This document shows, in pieces, positions 1 to 6,548 of a stretch of DNA of 13,827 nucleotides. The translations under genes and the position numbers were made by a program. The first letter of the stretch is position 1; the number at the start of each line of letters is the position of its first letter. The notes beneath the pieces were generated by a model, which saw nothing but the letters and a program-made list of their open reading frames with translations, did not search any database and was not told where the DNA came from. This DNA is from Victivallales bacterium (GTDB lineage: Bacteria; Verrucomicrobiota; Lentisphaeria; Oligosphaerales; Oligosphaeraceae), in the NCBI GenBank assembly GCA_017431185.1, contig JAFRLP010000628.1:1-13827 (forward strand), in the 5' to 3' direction.

Positions 1-7
1 CGAGTTG

Positions 8-65
8 TTTTCGCACGAAGGCGACTGCGCATAGTTTCCCTTGTAAAGAAGCCTTCATGCGAAAA
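8..65 (-). repeat. 15-bp inverted repeat (hairpin) downstream of the VIT/VWA operon
   Basis: Arms at 8-22 and 51-65 are complementary at 14 of 15 positions around a 28-base loop. In minus-strand RNA the single mismatch (positions 16/57) becomes a G-U pair, so the stem is uninterrupted in the transcript of the upstream minus-strand operon. It begins 48 bases after the stop codon of the VIT/VWA gene. There is no U-tract on the minus strand before the window edge, so it is not a classical intrinsic terminator. It could be a 3' stabilising hairpin, an atypical terminator or a protein site. A separate 10-bp perfect palindrome, GGAATATTCC, lies at 82-91. Nothing else is recognised in 1-113. Confidence 0.55.
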
Positions 66-113
66 GAGCCGGAAAGAGCGCGGAATATTCCATCGAATTA
101 ATCGGACGGGACA

Positions 114-3100
114 CTAGTGGTTGCCTGAATTGGTGGCGGGCATGCTGAGGATGGCCCCGATTTTGAGGGGCTTGTCCTTGGCGAGGCCTGGGTTGAGGGC
201 GAGAATGGCATCCACGTAACTGGTTTGGCCGTAGTGCGCGATGGCGATGGAGTCGAGCGTGTCGCCCTTCTTGACCTGGTAATGGAAGGGGCGGTCATGG
301 ACAATGGGGCGGTTGCCGCCGTCATGTTCGATGGTGGCGACCTCGATGACCTGCTTGCGGGAGTCGAGTCGGAAGGCGAGGAACTGGCGGGTTTCGTCCG
401 TGCGTCCGTAGTTGGTGAACACCTCGGCGTAGAGCGTGACGGGACCAAGCACCTTCTGGGTGGACGTGCCGTAGTAGTCGGTCTGGACAAGGTACTTGCC
501 CTTGACGGCGTTGCGGATGAGGAACTCCTCCGGCCCGTAGCCTCTGGTGAAGTCACGGGAGTTTCTGCCGCCAGTGGCGGTCAGGCGGTGGCTGTAGAAG
601 CATTTCTCCTGGAATGGGTCGGTGACCCACAAGTCCATGTCGCTCATGTCGGTGTCCCAGTTGATGACCACGCGGAGGTCGGTCTGGATGGGTTTGATGA
701 ACTGCTTGTCCACGCCTTTGACGGCCACGCCTTGGCGTTCGGCACGGAGGAGCATTCGGTTGATTTCCGTCAGCGCGATGAGTTCGATTTCGGGGAACCG
801 GCTGTTGAACTGGAAATTGACCAGATGGAGCATCATGTCGATGGCCTCCTGGAATTTCCCCTGGTCATCCAGCGTGAGTGCGAGGTCTCGGTAGGATTGC
901 GGTTCCTCGGGAGCCAGTTTCAGCACGGCGCGGAACACCATTTCGGCGACGGGGAGTTCCCCCCAGAAGCGCAGTTTGTATCCGAGAATGCGCAGAACCT
1001 GCTTGTTCTCCAGTTCCATCTCCGCCAGATTGGAGAGGACGCGCAGGGCGAGTCGCCGCTGTCCTTCCTTCTCCAGAAAATCAGCGCAGTCCATATAGAA
1101 GCCAGCGGAGGCACCGTAGGACTGGCGCTGCTTCAGGTAGGCGGTATAGGCGTCCTGTCCCGCCTGGCGCAGTTCCTGGATGTAGGGGATGTCGGGGGAC
1201 CAGGGTTTGAGCACCACTTTCGGTGCGCTGGACTGCGGGGCGTTCGCCTTTTCCTGCTTGGCTGGCGCGGCTGGCATGGCCGACTCCGCTGCCGCCATGG
1301 CTGGCATGGCGTCCTCTCTGGCAAAATTCGCGTCGGCCACTCTTGCCTCGCTGCGTCGTAGAACACCATCGCGTTGCCTGGCGGGGGCTGCGGCGCCCAA
1401 TGCCATTGGCTCCTCTCCCCGTTTTTGCAGTTCACTGGCGACTGCCGGCCTGACTTTGGGGAAGTCGTGCGTGTACCAGTCCAGGAAGGCAGTCCAGAGT
1501 TTCAGGACTTTTTCAGGGGAGTTGGGGAGAAGTTGGAAGGAGTCGCCCCACTGAGGCGACTTGTCGTTCTTGACCTTTGCGTCGTATTGCCGGCGCATCT
1601 CCGCCAGGCATTCGGGCGGGCGTATGCGGTAGCGCAGATACTGCGCCAGCGTGTCCAGCACCAGCAGGGAGGTGCCTGGCGTGACCAGGCCGAAGAGTTT
1701 GCCTGTGGCGGTCACTTCGGCGTCAGGGGCTCCTGTGGCCAGCAGGGTGTTGATTTTGAGTTGTCCGTAGTTGGTGCGCAGTAGGCTGCCCGCCTGGAGT
1801 CCATTCTGCTCGGACACCGTGACCTCGCGGGTGACGGTTTGTGTGCCAAGGGCGAGTTCCACGGTCAGTTTGCCCGCCTTGTCGGGGAGAGCGCCGGCGG
1901 CGGCGAGCCGTCCGTCCGCAAATTGCCATGCAATGTCGAGCGGTTTACCGTCAGCAAGGATGGCGGAGACTCTGGGCATTGGCGAGTCCAGCAGAGCGAG
2001 GGCGTTTTCCAGCGAGAGATTGCGCAAGTCCAGGCAGACGCCGTTTTTGGGGAGTGCCTGCAATGCAGAGAGATTCTGCTGTTTGTCGGCGGTCAGCACG
2101 GAGAGTCTGGCGCAAGTGGATGCGAAATTCCGATGGAGGGAGTAGTTGTCCAGTCCGTCCGTGAACAGATAGTCGTCTGATGAGGCGGGGAGGGCGAGGA
2201 GGGCGGACTCCAGATTGGTTCCTCCGTCATAGATGACCTGTTCCAGGGCCTTGCACAGGTCGTTTGCATTGGAGAAAACCACAGGCGCGTCTGGCTCGTT
2301 GCGGAAGGTGACGAGGGTGAGTGTCTGGGCCTTGGCGAAGGCTGCACGCAGGAAGGCCAGTTCGGGTTCATGGTCGGATTTTTCGCGGGATTGTGAGGCG
2401 TCCCAGAGGATGACAGGAGCCTCCGGGCGCGGCAAGGTCTTCTGCTGGCTGGCATTCACGGTATGACTGTAGGAGAAGTAGCGCGTGCCGTCCGCCGCTG
2501 GTTGATGGAGGAAGTGCTCCTCGGCGCGGGGCATCACCGCGACATAAAGGTCTTCGGTAAGCGCCAGGTCATGAAGTTCGGTTTTGGCGGCATAGACGGT
2601 TTTCCATTGGGAAAACTCCAGGTTGCCCAGGGAACCCGACACCACCATGGGCGGCTTCTGCGAGGCCGCCACCTGAAGTTTCAGCCTGAAACTGGAGAGT
2701 TTGTCGGGAAAATTCAGTGGCTGGACATAGTAGGAGCGAGTCAGCCCGGACACCGTGACCGTCTGGATGGTGGAGACGTATTTCACGCGGACGGTGCGGC
2801 TGCCCCCCGCCGGCAACGGATACACTTTGGTGCGGAAGACATTGCCGCCGACCTGTTCCGCCAGTCCAGGGTCCACTCCCTGCCTGACAACCTCGTCAAA
2901 CACCGCGCGTGCCTTCTCCTTTTCGACGATGACTCCGTCCACCATTTGGCCGTTGATGTCGAGCGCATACCCGCAGACGGTTGCGCCGGCTGGCAGCGGG
3001 AAGCAGAGTTCGCCCTCCAGGACGCGCGCATTGGGGTTGCGCAGGCGCAGGGTGACTTGGGTTTCGGCGAGGATGCCGTCGATTTCGGCCTCGATGTCCA

Positions 3101-3251
3101 CTTCGGAAACCTGAATGGGCATGACATTCTCCATGCGGGGGAACTTCACCTCAATCGGCGGAAGAGGCGGCTGCGGGCGCGGCAGTGGCACGACCAGAGC
3201 CTGGGCCGTGGCCATTGCCATCAGCAGAAACGAGAGTGGAGTCCATTTCAT
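114..3251 (-). CDS. secreted VIT-VWA-TPR-DUF2135-LysM protein
   Basis: A 1045-residue exported protein of unknown specific role. Residues 1-18 look like a Sec signal peptide ending in AQA. Residues about 40-165 match the VIT (inter-alpha-trypsin) domain, with the PLPAGA and PLPAGG strands. Residues about 278-390 are VWA-like with a complete metal-binding MIDAS pattern: DASQS at 284-288, T345 in GGTNL, and D365 in FTDG. A conserved-looking middle segment (TPGTSLLVLDT, about 524-534) is followed by an Ala/Pro-rich linker (about 618-680), a helical TPR-like region (about 695-835), a DUF2135 domain (about 858-962, INWDTDMSDMDLWV) and a C-terminal LysM-like module (about 989-1037, VKKGDTLDSIA). 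LysM suggests peptidoglycan binding; VIT plus VWA suggests metal-dependent protein-protein interaction. It is the last gene of the operon, 42 bases after the NFACT-R gene. The ATG is preceded by AAGGAG at a 10-base spacing, so the start is firm. The substrate or partner is unknown. Confidence 0.9.
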   Translation of the reverse strand: MKWTPLSFLLMAMATAQALVVPLPRPQPPLPPIEVKFPRMENVMPIQVSEVDIEAEIDGILAETQVTLRLRNPNARVLEGELCFPLPAGATVCGYALDINGQMVDGVIVEKEKARAVFDEVVRQGVDPGLAEQVGGNVFRTKVYPLPAGGSRTVRVKYVSTIQTVTVSGLTRSYYVQPLNFPDKLSSFRLKLQVAASQKPPMVVSGSLGNLEFSQWKTVYAAKTELHDLALTEDLYVAVMPRAEEHFLHQPAADGTRYFSYSHTVNASQQKTLPRPEAPVILWDASQSREKSDHEPELAFLRAAFAKAQTLTLVTFRNEPDAPVVFSNANDLCKALEQVIYDGGTNLESALLALPASSDDYLFTDGLDNYSLHRNFASTCARLSVLTADKQQNLSALQALPKNGVCLDLRNLSLENALALLDSPMPRVSAILADGKPLDIAWQFADGRLAAAGALPDKAGKLTVELALGTQTVTREVTVSEQNGLQAGSLLRTNYGQLKINTLLATGAPDAEVTATGKLFGLVTPGTSLLVLDTLAQYLRYRIRPPECLAEMRRQYDAKVKNDKSPQWGDSFQLLPNSPEKVLKLWTAFLDWYTHDFPKVRPAVASELQKRGEEPMALGAAAPARQRDGVLRRSEARVADANFAREDAMPAMAAAESAMPAAPAKQEKANAPQSSAPKVVLKPWSPDIPYIQELRQAGQDAYTAYLKQRQSYGASAGFYMDCADFLEKEGQRRLALRVLSNLAEMELENKQVLRILGYKLRFWGELPVAEMVFRAVLKLAPEEPQSYRDLALTLDDQGKFQEAIDMMLHLVNFQFNSRFPEIELIALTEINRMLLRAERQGVAVKGVDKQFIKPIQTDLRVVINWDTDMSDMDLWVTDPFQEKCFYSHRLTATGGRNSRDFTRGYGPEEFLIRNAVKGKYLVQTDYYGTSTQKVLGPVTLYAEVFTNYGRTDETRQFLAFRLDSRKQVIEVATIEHDGGNRPIVHDRPFHYQVKKGDTLDSIAIAHYGQTSYVDAILALNPGLAKDKPLKIGAILSMPATNSGNH
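1269..1310 (-). repeat. 30-bp-period direct repeat in the Ala/Pro linker
   Basis: The 12-mer GGCTGGCATGGC occurs at 1269-1280 and again at 1299-1310. On the minus strand it encodes the repeated AMPA element of the low-complexity linker in the VIT/VWA protein (about residues 648-662). This is probably slippage or duplication within a flexible linker, not a regulatory element. Confidence 0.5.
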
Positions 3252-3293
3252 GGCGTCTGTTCTCCTTATGGTGGCTTGTTGGACGTGTGGCTT

Positions 3294-3692
3294 CTATTTG
3301 CTGTCTCCTGGCAGTCCAGGACGGACCTTGTGTACGGTCTCATGGGTGATTTCCACAAGGCCGGGTTTGCCTCCGCGGGGTTTGCTTACATGCTTGGCAA
3401 GGGTGCTGGTGACGGCGCATTTGCCGCCGCCGCGCGCCTTGCTGTGCCAGGCCGCCACGGAGGCCGCCGTCTCCAGCAGCGCCCTCGTGGGTTGCTCCCC
3501 CTCTGGCCCGCGGAGAATGACGTGGCTGCCCGGCATGGAACGGACATGGAACCAGTGATCCTCGGGACGGGCGAGGCGAAGGGAGAGCAGGTCGTTGTCC
3601 TCGTCGGTCTTGCCGGCCAGGATTGTCCAGCCGTTTCCGACGTCGTACTGCCAGCACTTTGGCTCTGGCGGGATGTGTTCCTTGCGTGGCAT
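3294..3692 (-). CDS. standalone NFACT-R (DUF814) RNA-binding protein
   Basis: A 132-residue cytoplasmic protein that is essentially one NFACT-R domain. In full-length RqcH/Fbp-type NFACT proteins this domain takes part in RNA (tRNA/ribosome) contacts. Visible signature elements, in order, are an ILAGKTDEDND segment (24-34), DHWFHVRSMPGSHVIL (45-60), a helix ETAASVAAWHSKAR (74-87) and a C-terminal KPRGGKPGLVEI (104-115). The NFACT-N and coiled-coil regions of RqcH are absent, so complete ribosome quality-control activity is not implied. The ATG at 3692 lies 4 bases after the symporter stop, which suggests translational coupling; no Shine-Dalgarno sequence is visible. An in-frame GTG at 3737 would overlap the symporter gene and add 15 residues unlike the family; it is less likely. 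The domain call is strong; the cellular role is inferred only from the family. Confidence 0.87.
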   Translation of the reverse strand: MPRKEHIPPEPKCWQYDVGNGWTILAGKTDEDNDLLSLRLARPEDHWFHVRSMPGSHVILRGPEGEQPTRALLETAASVAAWHSKARGGGKCAVTSTLAKHVSKPRGGKPGLVEITHETVHKVRPGLPGDSK

Positions 3693-3696
3693 GTAT

Positions 3697-5067
3697 CTAT
3701 TGCGGGGAAGGGGGGCGGCGGAGCCTGGCCGCGACACGCCAGGTGACGAGCCCCCAGAGAATCAGCATCGCGGTGCAGAAGAGCCAGACGGGAAACCAGC
3801 CCATGGAGAAGACCAGAGGAAGCGCCAGGGCTGTCCACAGGCCGCCGCCCATGAATGGCTCGTGGATGAGCTGCTTGTAGCCGAAGGATGCGGCGGCAGG
3901 TGTGCGGTTCTCGGGGTCAACCGTCCGCAGCAGCATCAGCCCCGTGGCGGTCACGCCCAGGGACTGGCCGAACTCCGCGATGGAACGCTCGAACCAGGAG
4001 TCGGGATACAGGCGCGGCGCCAGCCAGACCACCATGAAGACGCTCCACAGAGTGCCTGCCACAACGAGGATGAGCAGCGGCAGCCAGTTTGCCAGCACGA
4101 CCGACAGTTTGATGGTGGAGACAGCCGACACCACCAGAAAATCCAGCGAGGCGCCTGAAAGGCGCTGCATCTGCCCATGGTCGATGAGCTGCGCCATCTT
4201 CGCCTTTTCCGCCAGTTTTTGCAGGATGACTCCGCCAATCATGCACAATGGAAACAGGGGAAAGCCCGAGAAGAAACGCTGTTTGGCGTTGGGGAAGAAT
4301 GCCACCTCCCCGTGCTGAAGCGCCTGAAGCATGCCAAACCCCAGCAGGATGGCCAGCCCAATCAGGGAGATGTGCCAGGCCAGGGAGTCGAGCGAGTCGC
4401 AGATGACGGTCTGGTGGCCGGCGCTGGGGCACCGTCCCGGTTCATAGACCCCAATCTGTTCGAGGGGAGGGCGGTCGCGGAAATATCTGACACTGGTGAC
4501 ATGCCCCTTGCGGAGCGCCCAGTTGATGAGCGCCATGCCCAGCAGAATGCCCAGAATCATGCCGACCGTGGCCATCGTGTATCCCAGGGCGACGCCGTCC
4601 TCCCATTGGAAATGCTTGAAGCTTTCAACCATTCCGCCGACGGTTCCGTGACCGCCCTCGAAGCCTATCTCCACCAGGTTGCCCATGGCGACGGGTACGC
4701 CGAAGGCTTTGGCCAGGAAGAATCCGGCCAGCCCGAGTCCGATGACATACTGCCCCCACGACAGCAGCTGGCCCATGCACAGTTGCGGCAACGCCATTTG
4801 CCAGACCTGCCGGAATCTGGGAGTTGTCGTGCCCAGGAACAGAGCCGCGAAAATGACATTGATGAGGAAACCGGGAACCCTTTGCGCGGAGGCGACAATC
4901 TCCGGCGGCGCATGGCGTCCCAAACACTGCACGATGACTAGTCCCAGCACCCCTCCGATGACGGAACTGGGCAGATACAGACGCTGCAGCAGCTGTATCT
5001 TCATGCGGAGAAACTTGCCCAGCACCAGAAGCACTGAAAGCGAACAGAATACAGTTATGGCGGTCAT
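3697..5067 (-). CDS. gltS: GltS-family sodium/glutamate symporter
   Basis: A 456-residue inner-membrane protein with about ten or more hydrophobic segments, matching the ESS/GltS family that imports glutamate with Na+. The two inverted halves are visible. The first has the GGHGTVGG motif (138-145) after FLGTTTP (77-83). The second has the matching EFGQSLGVTATGLMLLR segment (365-381). The polypeptide is longer than E. coli GltS (about 400 residues). The extra length includes a hydrophilic loop at about 194-228 between the halves and a short basic tail. The ATG at 5067 is the first usable start after a promoter at 5104-5131; no clear Shine-Dalgarno sequence precedes it. It is the first gene of a three-gene operon, followed after 4 bases by the NFACT-R gene. 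Family membership is confident. Substrate is inferred: other ESS members may carry related anions, so the symbol is tentative. Confidence 0.9.
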   Translation of the reverse strand: MTAITVFCSLSVLLVLGKFLRMKIQLLQRLYLPSSVIGGVLGLVIVQCLGRHAPPEIVASAQRVPGFLINVIFAALFLGTTTPRFRQVWQMALPQLCMGQLLSWGQYVIGLGLAGFFLAKAFGVPVAMGNLVEIGFEGGHGTVGGMVESFKHFQWEDGVALGYTMATVGMILGILLGMALINWALRKGHVTSVRYFRDRPPLEQIGVYEPGRCPSAGHQTVICDSLDSLAWHISLIGLAILLGFGMLQALQHGEVAFFPNAKQRFFSGFPLFPLCMIGGVILQKLAEKAKMAQLIDHGQMQRLSGASLDFLVVSAVSTIKLSVVLANWLPLLILVVAGTLWSVFMVVWLAPRLYPDSWFERSIAEFGQSLGVTATGLMLLRTVDPENRTPAAASFGYKQLIHEPFMGGGLWTALALPLVFSMGWFPVWLFCTAMLILWGLVTWRVAARLRRPPSPQ

Positions 5068-5103
5068 GAGGCAATCGGATGGGAAATTTGAGGAGTTTTC
5101 CCC

Positions 5104-5131
5104 AATATATCCTTTTTTCCCCTGATTTCAA
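5104..5131 (-). promoter_or_regulatory. sigma70-like promoter of the gltS-NFACT-R-VIT operon
   Basis: Read on the minus strand, TTGAAA (complement of 5126-5131; 5/6 to consensus) and TATATT (complement of 5104-5109; 5/6) are separated by 16 bp. Transcription would begin near 5097, leaving a leader of about 30 bases before the symporter ATG. No other plausible promoter was seen for this operon. The -35 box lies in the centre of the palindrome at 5119-5138. Confidence 0.6.
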
Positions 5132-5138
5132 TCAGGGG
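5119..5138. promoter_or_regulatory. perfect palindrome CCCCTGAT-N4-ATCAGGGG over the -35 box, probable operator
   Basis: Two perfect 8-bp half-sites flank four central bases; the outermost two of those also pair. The whole 20-bp element is centred on the -35 hexamer of the symporter operon promoter. Size and placement fit a binding site for a dimeric transcription factor that would block RNA polymerase. It could form a hairpin, but it lies upstream of the predicted transcription start. In the plus direction it is followed by no U-run, so a terminator role is less likely. The cognate regulator is not identifiable. Confidence 0.5.
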
Positions 5139-5156
5139 AGGATATTTTGTTCAGCA

Positions 5157-5187
5157 GAAAGGACTGAAAGGACTGAAAGGACTGAAA
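5157..5187. repeat. period-9 tandem repeat (GAAAGGACT), 3.4 copies
   Basis: The 9-mer GAAAGGACT repeats exactly three times plus GAAA, with no mismatches. On the minus strand it reads as AGTCCTTTC repeats. It lies between the symporter operon promoter and the DUF697-like fragment. A second, shorter period-9 tract with the same core in the opposite orientation is at 5224-5240. The function is unknown. Confidence 0.75.
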
Positions 5188-5223
5188 TTGAAATTTTTTC
5201 GGATCCTGTCATACGAGCCGATT

Positions 5224-5240
5224 TCCTTTGTGTCCTTTGT
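5224..5240. repeat. second period-9 tract (TCCTTTGTG / TCCTTTGTT), inverted relative to the first
   Basis: Two copies of a 9-base unit with core TCCTTTGT lie 36 bases beyond the GAAAGGACT array. The shared core AAAGGAC/GTCCTTT makes the two tracts an inverted pair. Between them is an AT-rich spacer with no recognised feature. Together they account for most of the non-coding sequence to the right of the operon promoter. Confidence 0.5.
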
Positions 5241-5271
5241 TTGATAAGAAAACGCGGAGTTGAGCGTCTAA

Positions 5272-5604
5272 TTGGGTGAAAAGAGTGCAAACGACTGCCT
5301 TGTCGCCGAATCGTATGGCTACAGCATTGATTCATCGGTGGTTGCCATGCTGACTGGCGTGGCTGGCGCCTCCTTCGTCGGGCTGCTGGCCGCCAGCCTG
5401 CTGCCCTTCCTGAAGGTTCCGATTGCGGCTGGCGTGACTTATGCGGTCGGGAAAACCGCCAAAGTCTATTTTGCCACGGGGATGACGCTTACCAAGGAGC
5501 AGTTGAAGGCGGAGTTCGGGCGTTTCCGCAAGGAGGCCGACGGCATCGACTGGAAGGAACGCGCCGCCAATGGCGATTCCAATCCGCCGTCATCGTCTAA
5601 TTAA
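5272..5604 (+). CDS. short DUF697/YcjF-like C-terminal domain protein, probably a gene remnant
   Basis: A 110-residue reading frame with a hydrophobic helical segment (about 24-55, including GVAGASFVGLLAASLLP) followed by TYAVGKTAKVYFATG (56-70) and a charged tail. The G-rich helix followed by an AVGK..K.YF.tG pattern resembles the C-terminal DUF697 portion of YcjF/Era-like membrane-associated GTPase proteins. No GTPase P-loop or switch motifs lie upstream: a TAA stop sits immediately before the TTG start. The piece is therefore either a free-standing DUF697 module or the 3' remnant of a decayed gene. The start is uncertain: TTG at 5272 has only a distant GGAG, and ATG at 5347 is an alternative that would cut into the first helix. 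It ends 25 bases from the convergent AraC gene. The similarity is a by-eye pattern match. Confidence 0.45.
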   Translation: MGEKSANDCLVAESYGYSIDSSVVAMLTGVAGASFVGLLAASLLPFLKVPIAAGVTYAVGKTAKVYFATGMTLTKEQLKAEFGRFRKEADGIDWKERAANGDSNPPSSSN

Positions 5605-5629
5605 GGGGAGTTTTCGTGCAGGCGTCCGT

Positions 5630-6433
5630 TCAAGGGGAGGGAAGGGCGTCTGCCGAAGACTGGTAGCGTCTGCGGTAGGTGGCGGGCGGCATTCCCGCAT
5701 GGCGGGTGAACCAGCGCGTGAAATAGTTGCGGTCCGGATAGCCGACGTTTTCCCCGATGTCCTCGATGGTGTCCTGGGAACTGCGCAGCATCAGTGCGGC
5801 GCGCTCGTAGCGCAACAACGACAGATAGTGGTATGGCGTGCAGCCGAATACAGCCTGAAAGCGGGCGTTGAGGGCCTTTTCCGTGAGATGGAACCGCTGG
5901 GCCAGGTTGGGCATGTTCAGTGCGCTGCCCAGGCAACGCACCATCTCGCGGCGGACCTGCTCCATTTGCGGGTCATTGACTGGCAGAAGCCTATTGGTGG
6001 CGCGGCTGGAGTGGATGGCCATCGCAATCAATGACAGCGCGGGGAAGAAATAGCCGTCCTCCATGCTTTGCCAGGCCTTCAGCGCAATGTCCAGCAGTTC
6101 CTTCAGGGGGGAGGACAGCGGTATGGGGATGAGTTTCTCTGGCGTATAGAACCCTGGCAGGTAGAATTGGCAGAAGAACTGCGAGACCTCCTCTGATTCG
6201 CAGTAGGTTCCGTATTGCGGGTTGGGTGGCAGAAGGTAGAGGTTTTCGTCCGTCAGGGGAAAACTTGTGCCATCCATGATGAGCCCCGCGCCAGGGCGGT
6301 CGTTCCAGTACAGGCACCAGAAGGTGCGCGTGAAACGGGCATTGCGCCAGTATTTCCATAGTTTGGCGACGTTGACCTTGAACAGTTCCACATGAAGCCG
6401 GGAGGAATTGGCGGTCAGTGCGCTTTTGTCCAT
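5630..6433 (-). CDS. AraC-family transcriptional regulator
   Basis: A 267-residue cytoplasmic DNA-binding protein. The N-terminal part (about 10-110) resembles the cupin-like effector-binding half of AraC regulators, with a GTSFPLTDENLYLLPPN strand pair (55-71). The C-terminal about 100 residues carry the double helix-turn-helix: the first near 173-197 (LNMPNLAQRFHLTEKALNARFQ) and the second near 222-246. The second ends in the family signature IGENVGYPDRNYFTRWFTRHAGMPPATYRRR. The ATG at 6433 has AGGGA 6 bases upstream and follows the predicted promoter. An in-frame ATG at 6454 would add seven residues but has no ribosome site. It is divergent from the pseudopilin/glycosidase pair, so it likely controls that pair in response to a sugar ligand. 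The ligand is unknown. Confidence 0.9.
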   Translation of the reverse strand: MDKSALTANSSRLHVELFKVNVAKLWKYWRNARFTRTFWCLYWNDRPGAGLIMDGTSFPLTDENLYLLPPNPQYGTYCESEEVSQFFCQFYLPGFYTPEKLIPIPLSSPLKELLDIALKAWQSMEDGYFFPALSLIAMAIHSSRATNRLLPVNDPQMEQVRREMVRCLGSALNMPNLAQRFHLTEKALNARFQAVFGCTPYHYLSLLRYERAALMLRSSQDTIEDIGENVGYPDRNYFTRWFTRHAGMPPATYRRRYQSSADALPSP

Positions 6434-6464
6434 AAATCTTCCCTGTTTTTCCATAAGAAAATGG

Positions 6465-6493
6465 TTGATTTTGTGCTCTTTTGGTAATATAAT
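6465..6493 (+). promoter_or_regulatory. sigma70-like promoter of the pseudopilin-glycosidase operon
   Basis: TTGATT (6465-6470, 4/6) and a perfect TATAAT (6488-6493) are separated by 17 bp. The predicted start near 6500 leaves a leader of about 49 bases before the ATG at 6549. The -10 box overlaps that of the divergent AraC promoter. Confidence 0.65.
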
Positions 6494-6518
6494 ATAACTG
6501 ACTTGAAGAGCCTTGCAA
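6491..6518 (-). promoter_or_regulatory. sigma70-like promoter of the araC-type gene, interleaved with the divergent promoter
   Basis: On the minus strand, TTGCAA (6513-6518, 4/6) and TATATT (complement of 6491-6496, 5/6) are separated by 16 bp. Transcription would begin near 6484, about 50 bases before the AraC ATG. The two -10 boxes share bases 6491-6493, so polymerase could not occupy both promoters at once. Confidence 0.45.
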
Positions 6519-6548
6519 ACCATCAAATTGGCAGAAGGAGCCAGCCAA

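Noticed and set aside
1..65. Integron attC site
   Set aside because: The hairpin arms do not carry the RYYYAAC and GTTRRRY core boxes in the needed positions, and no integrase or cassette pattern is present.
225..1361. 378-codon open frame on the plus strand
   Set aside because: It is antisense to the TPR-DUF2135-LysM part of the VIT/VWA gene, and its sequence is shadow-like and without motifs.
3693..3737. GTG start at 3737 for the NFACT-R gene
   Set aside because: It overlaps the symporter gene. The added residues are Pro/Arg-rich and unlike the family, and ATG 3692 sits 4 bases after the upstream stop.
2463..3746. 427-codon open frame on the plus strand
   Set aside because: It lies antisense to the VIT/VWA and NFACT-R genes, both with clear domains. 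The translation has no recognisable domain and arises from GC-biased third positions.
5113..5145. Intrinsic terminator at the CCCCTGAT palindrome
   Set aside because: It is not followed by a U-run on the plus strand; the T-run lies on the 5' side. On the minus strand it sits within the promoter, upstream of the predicted transcription start.
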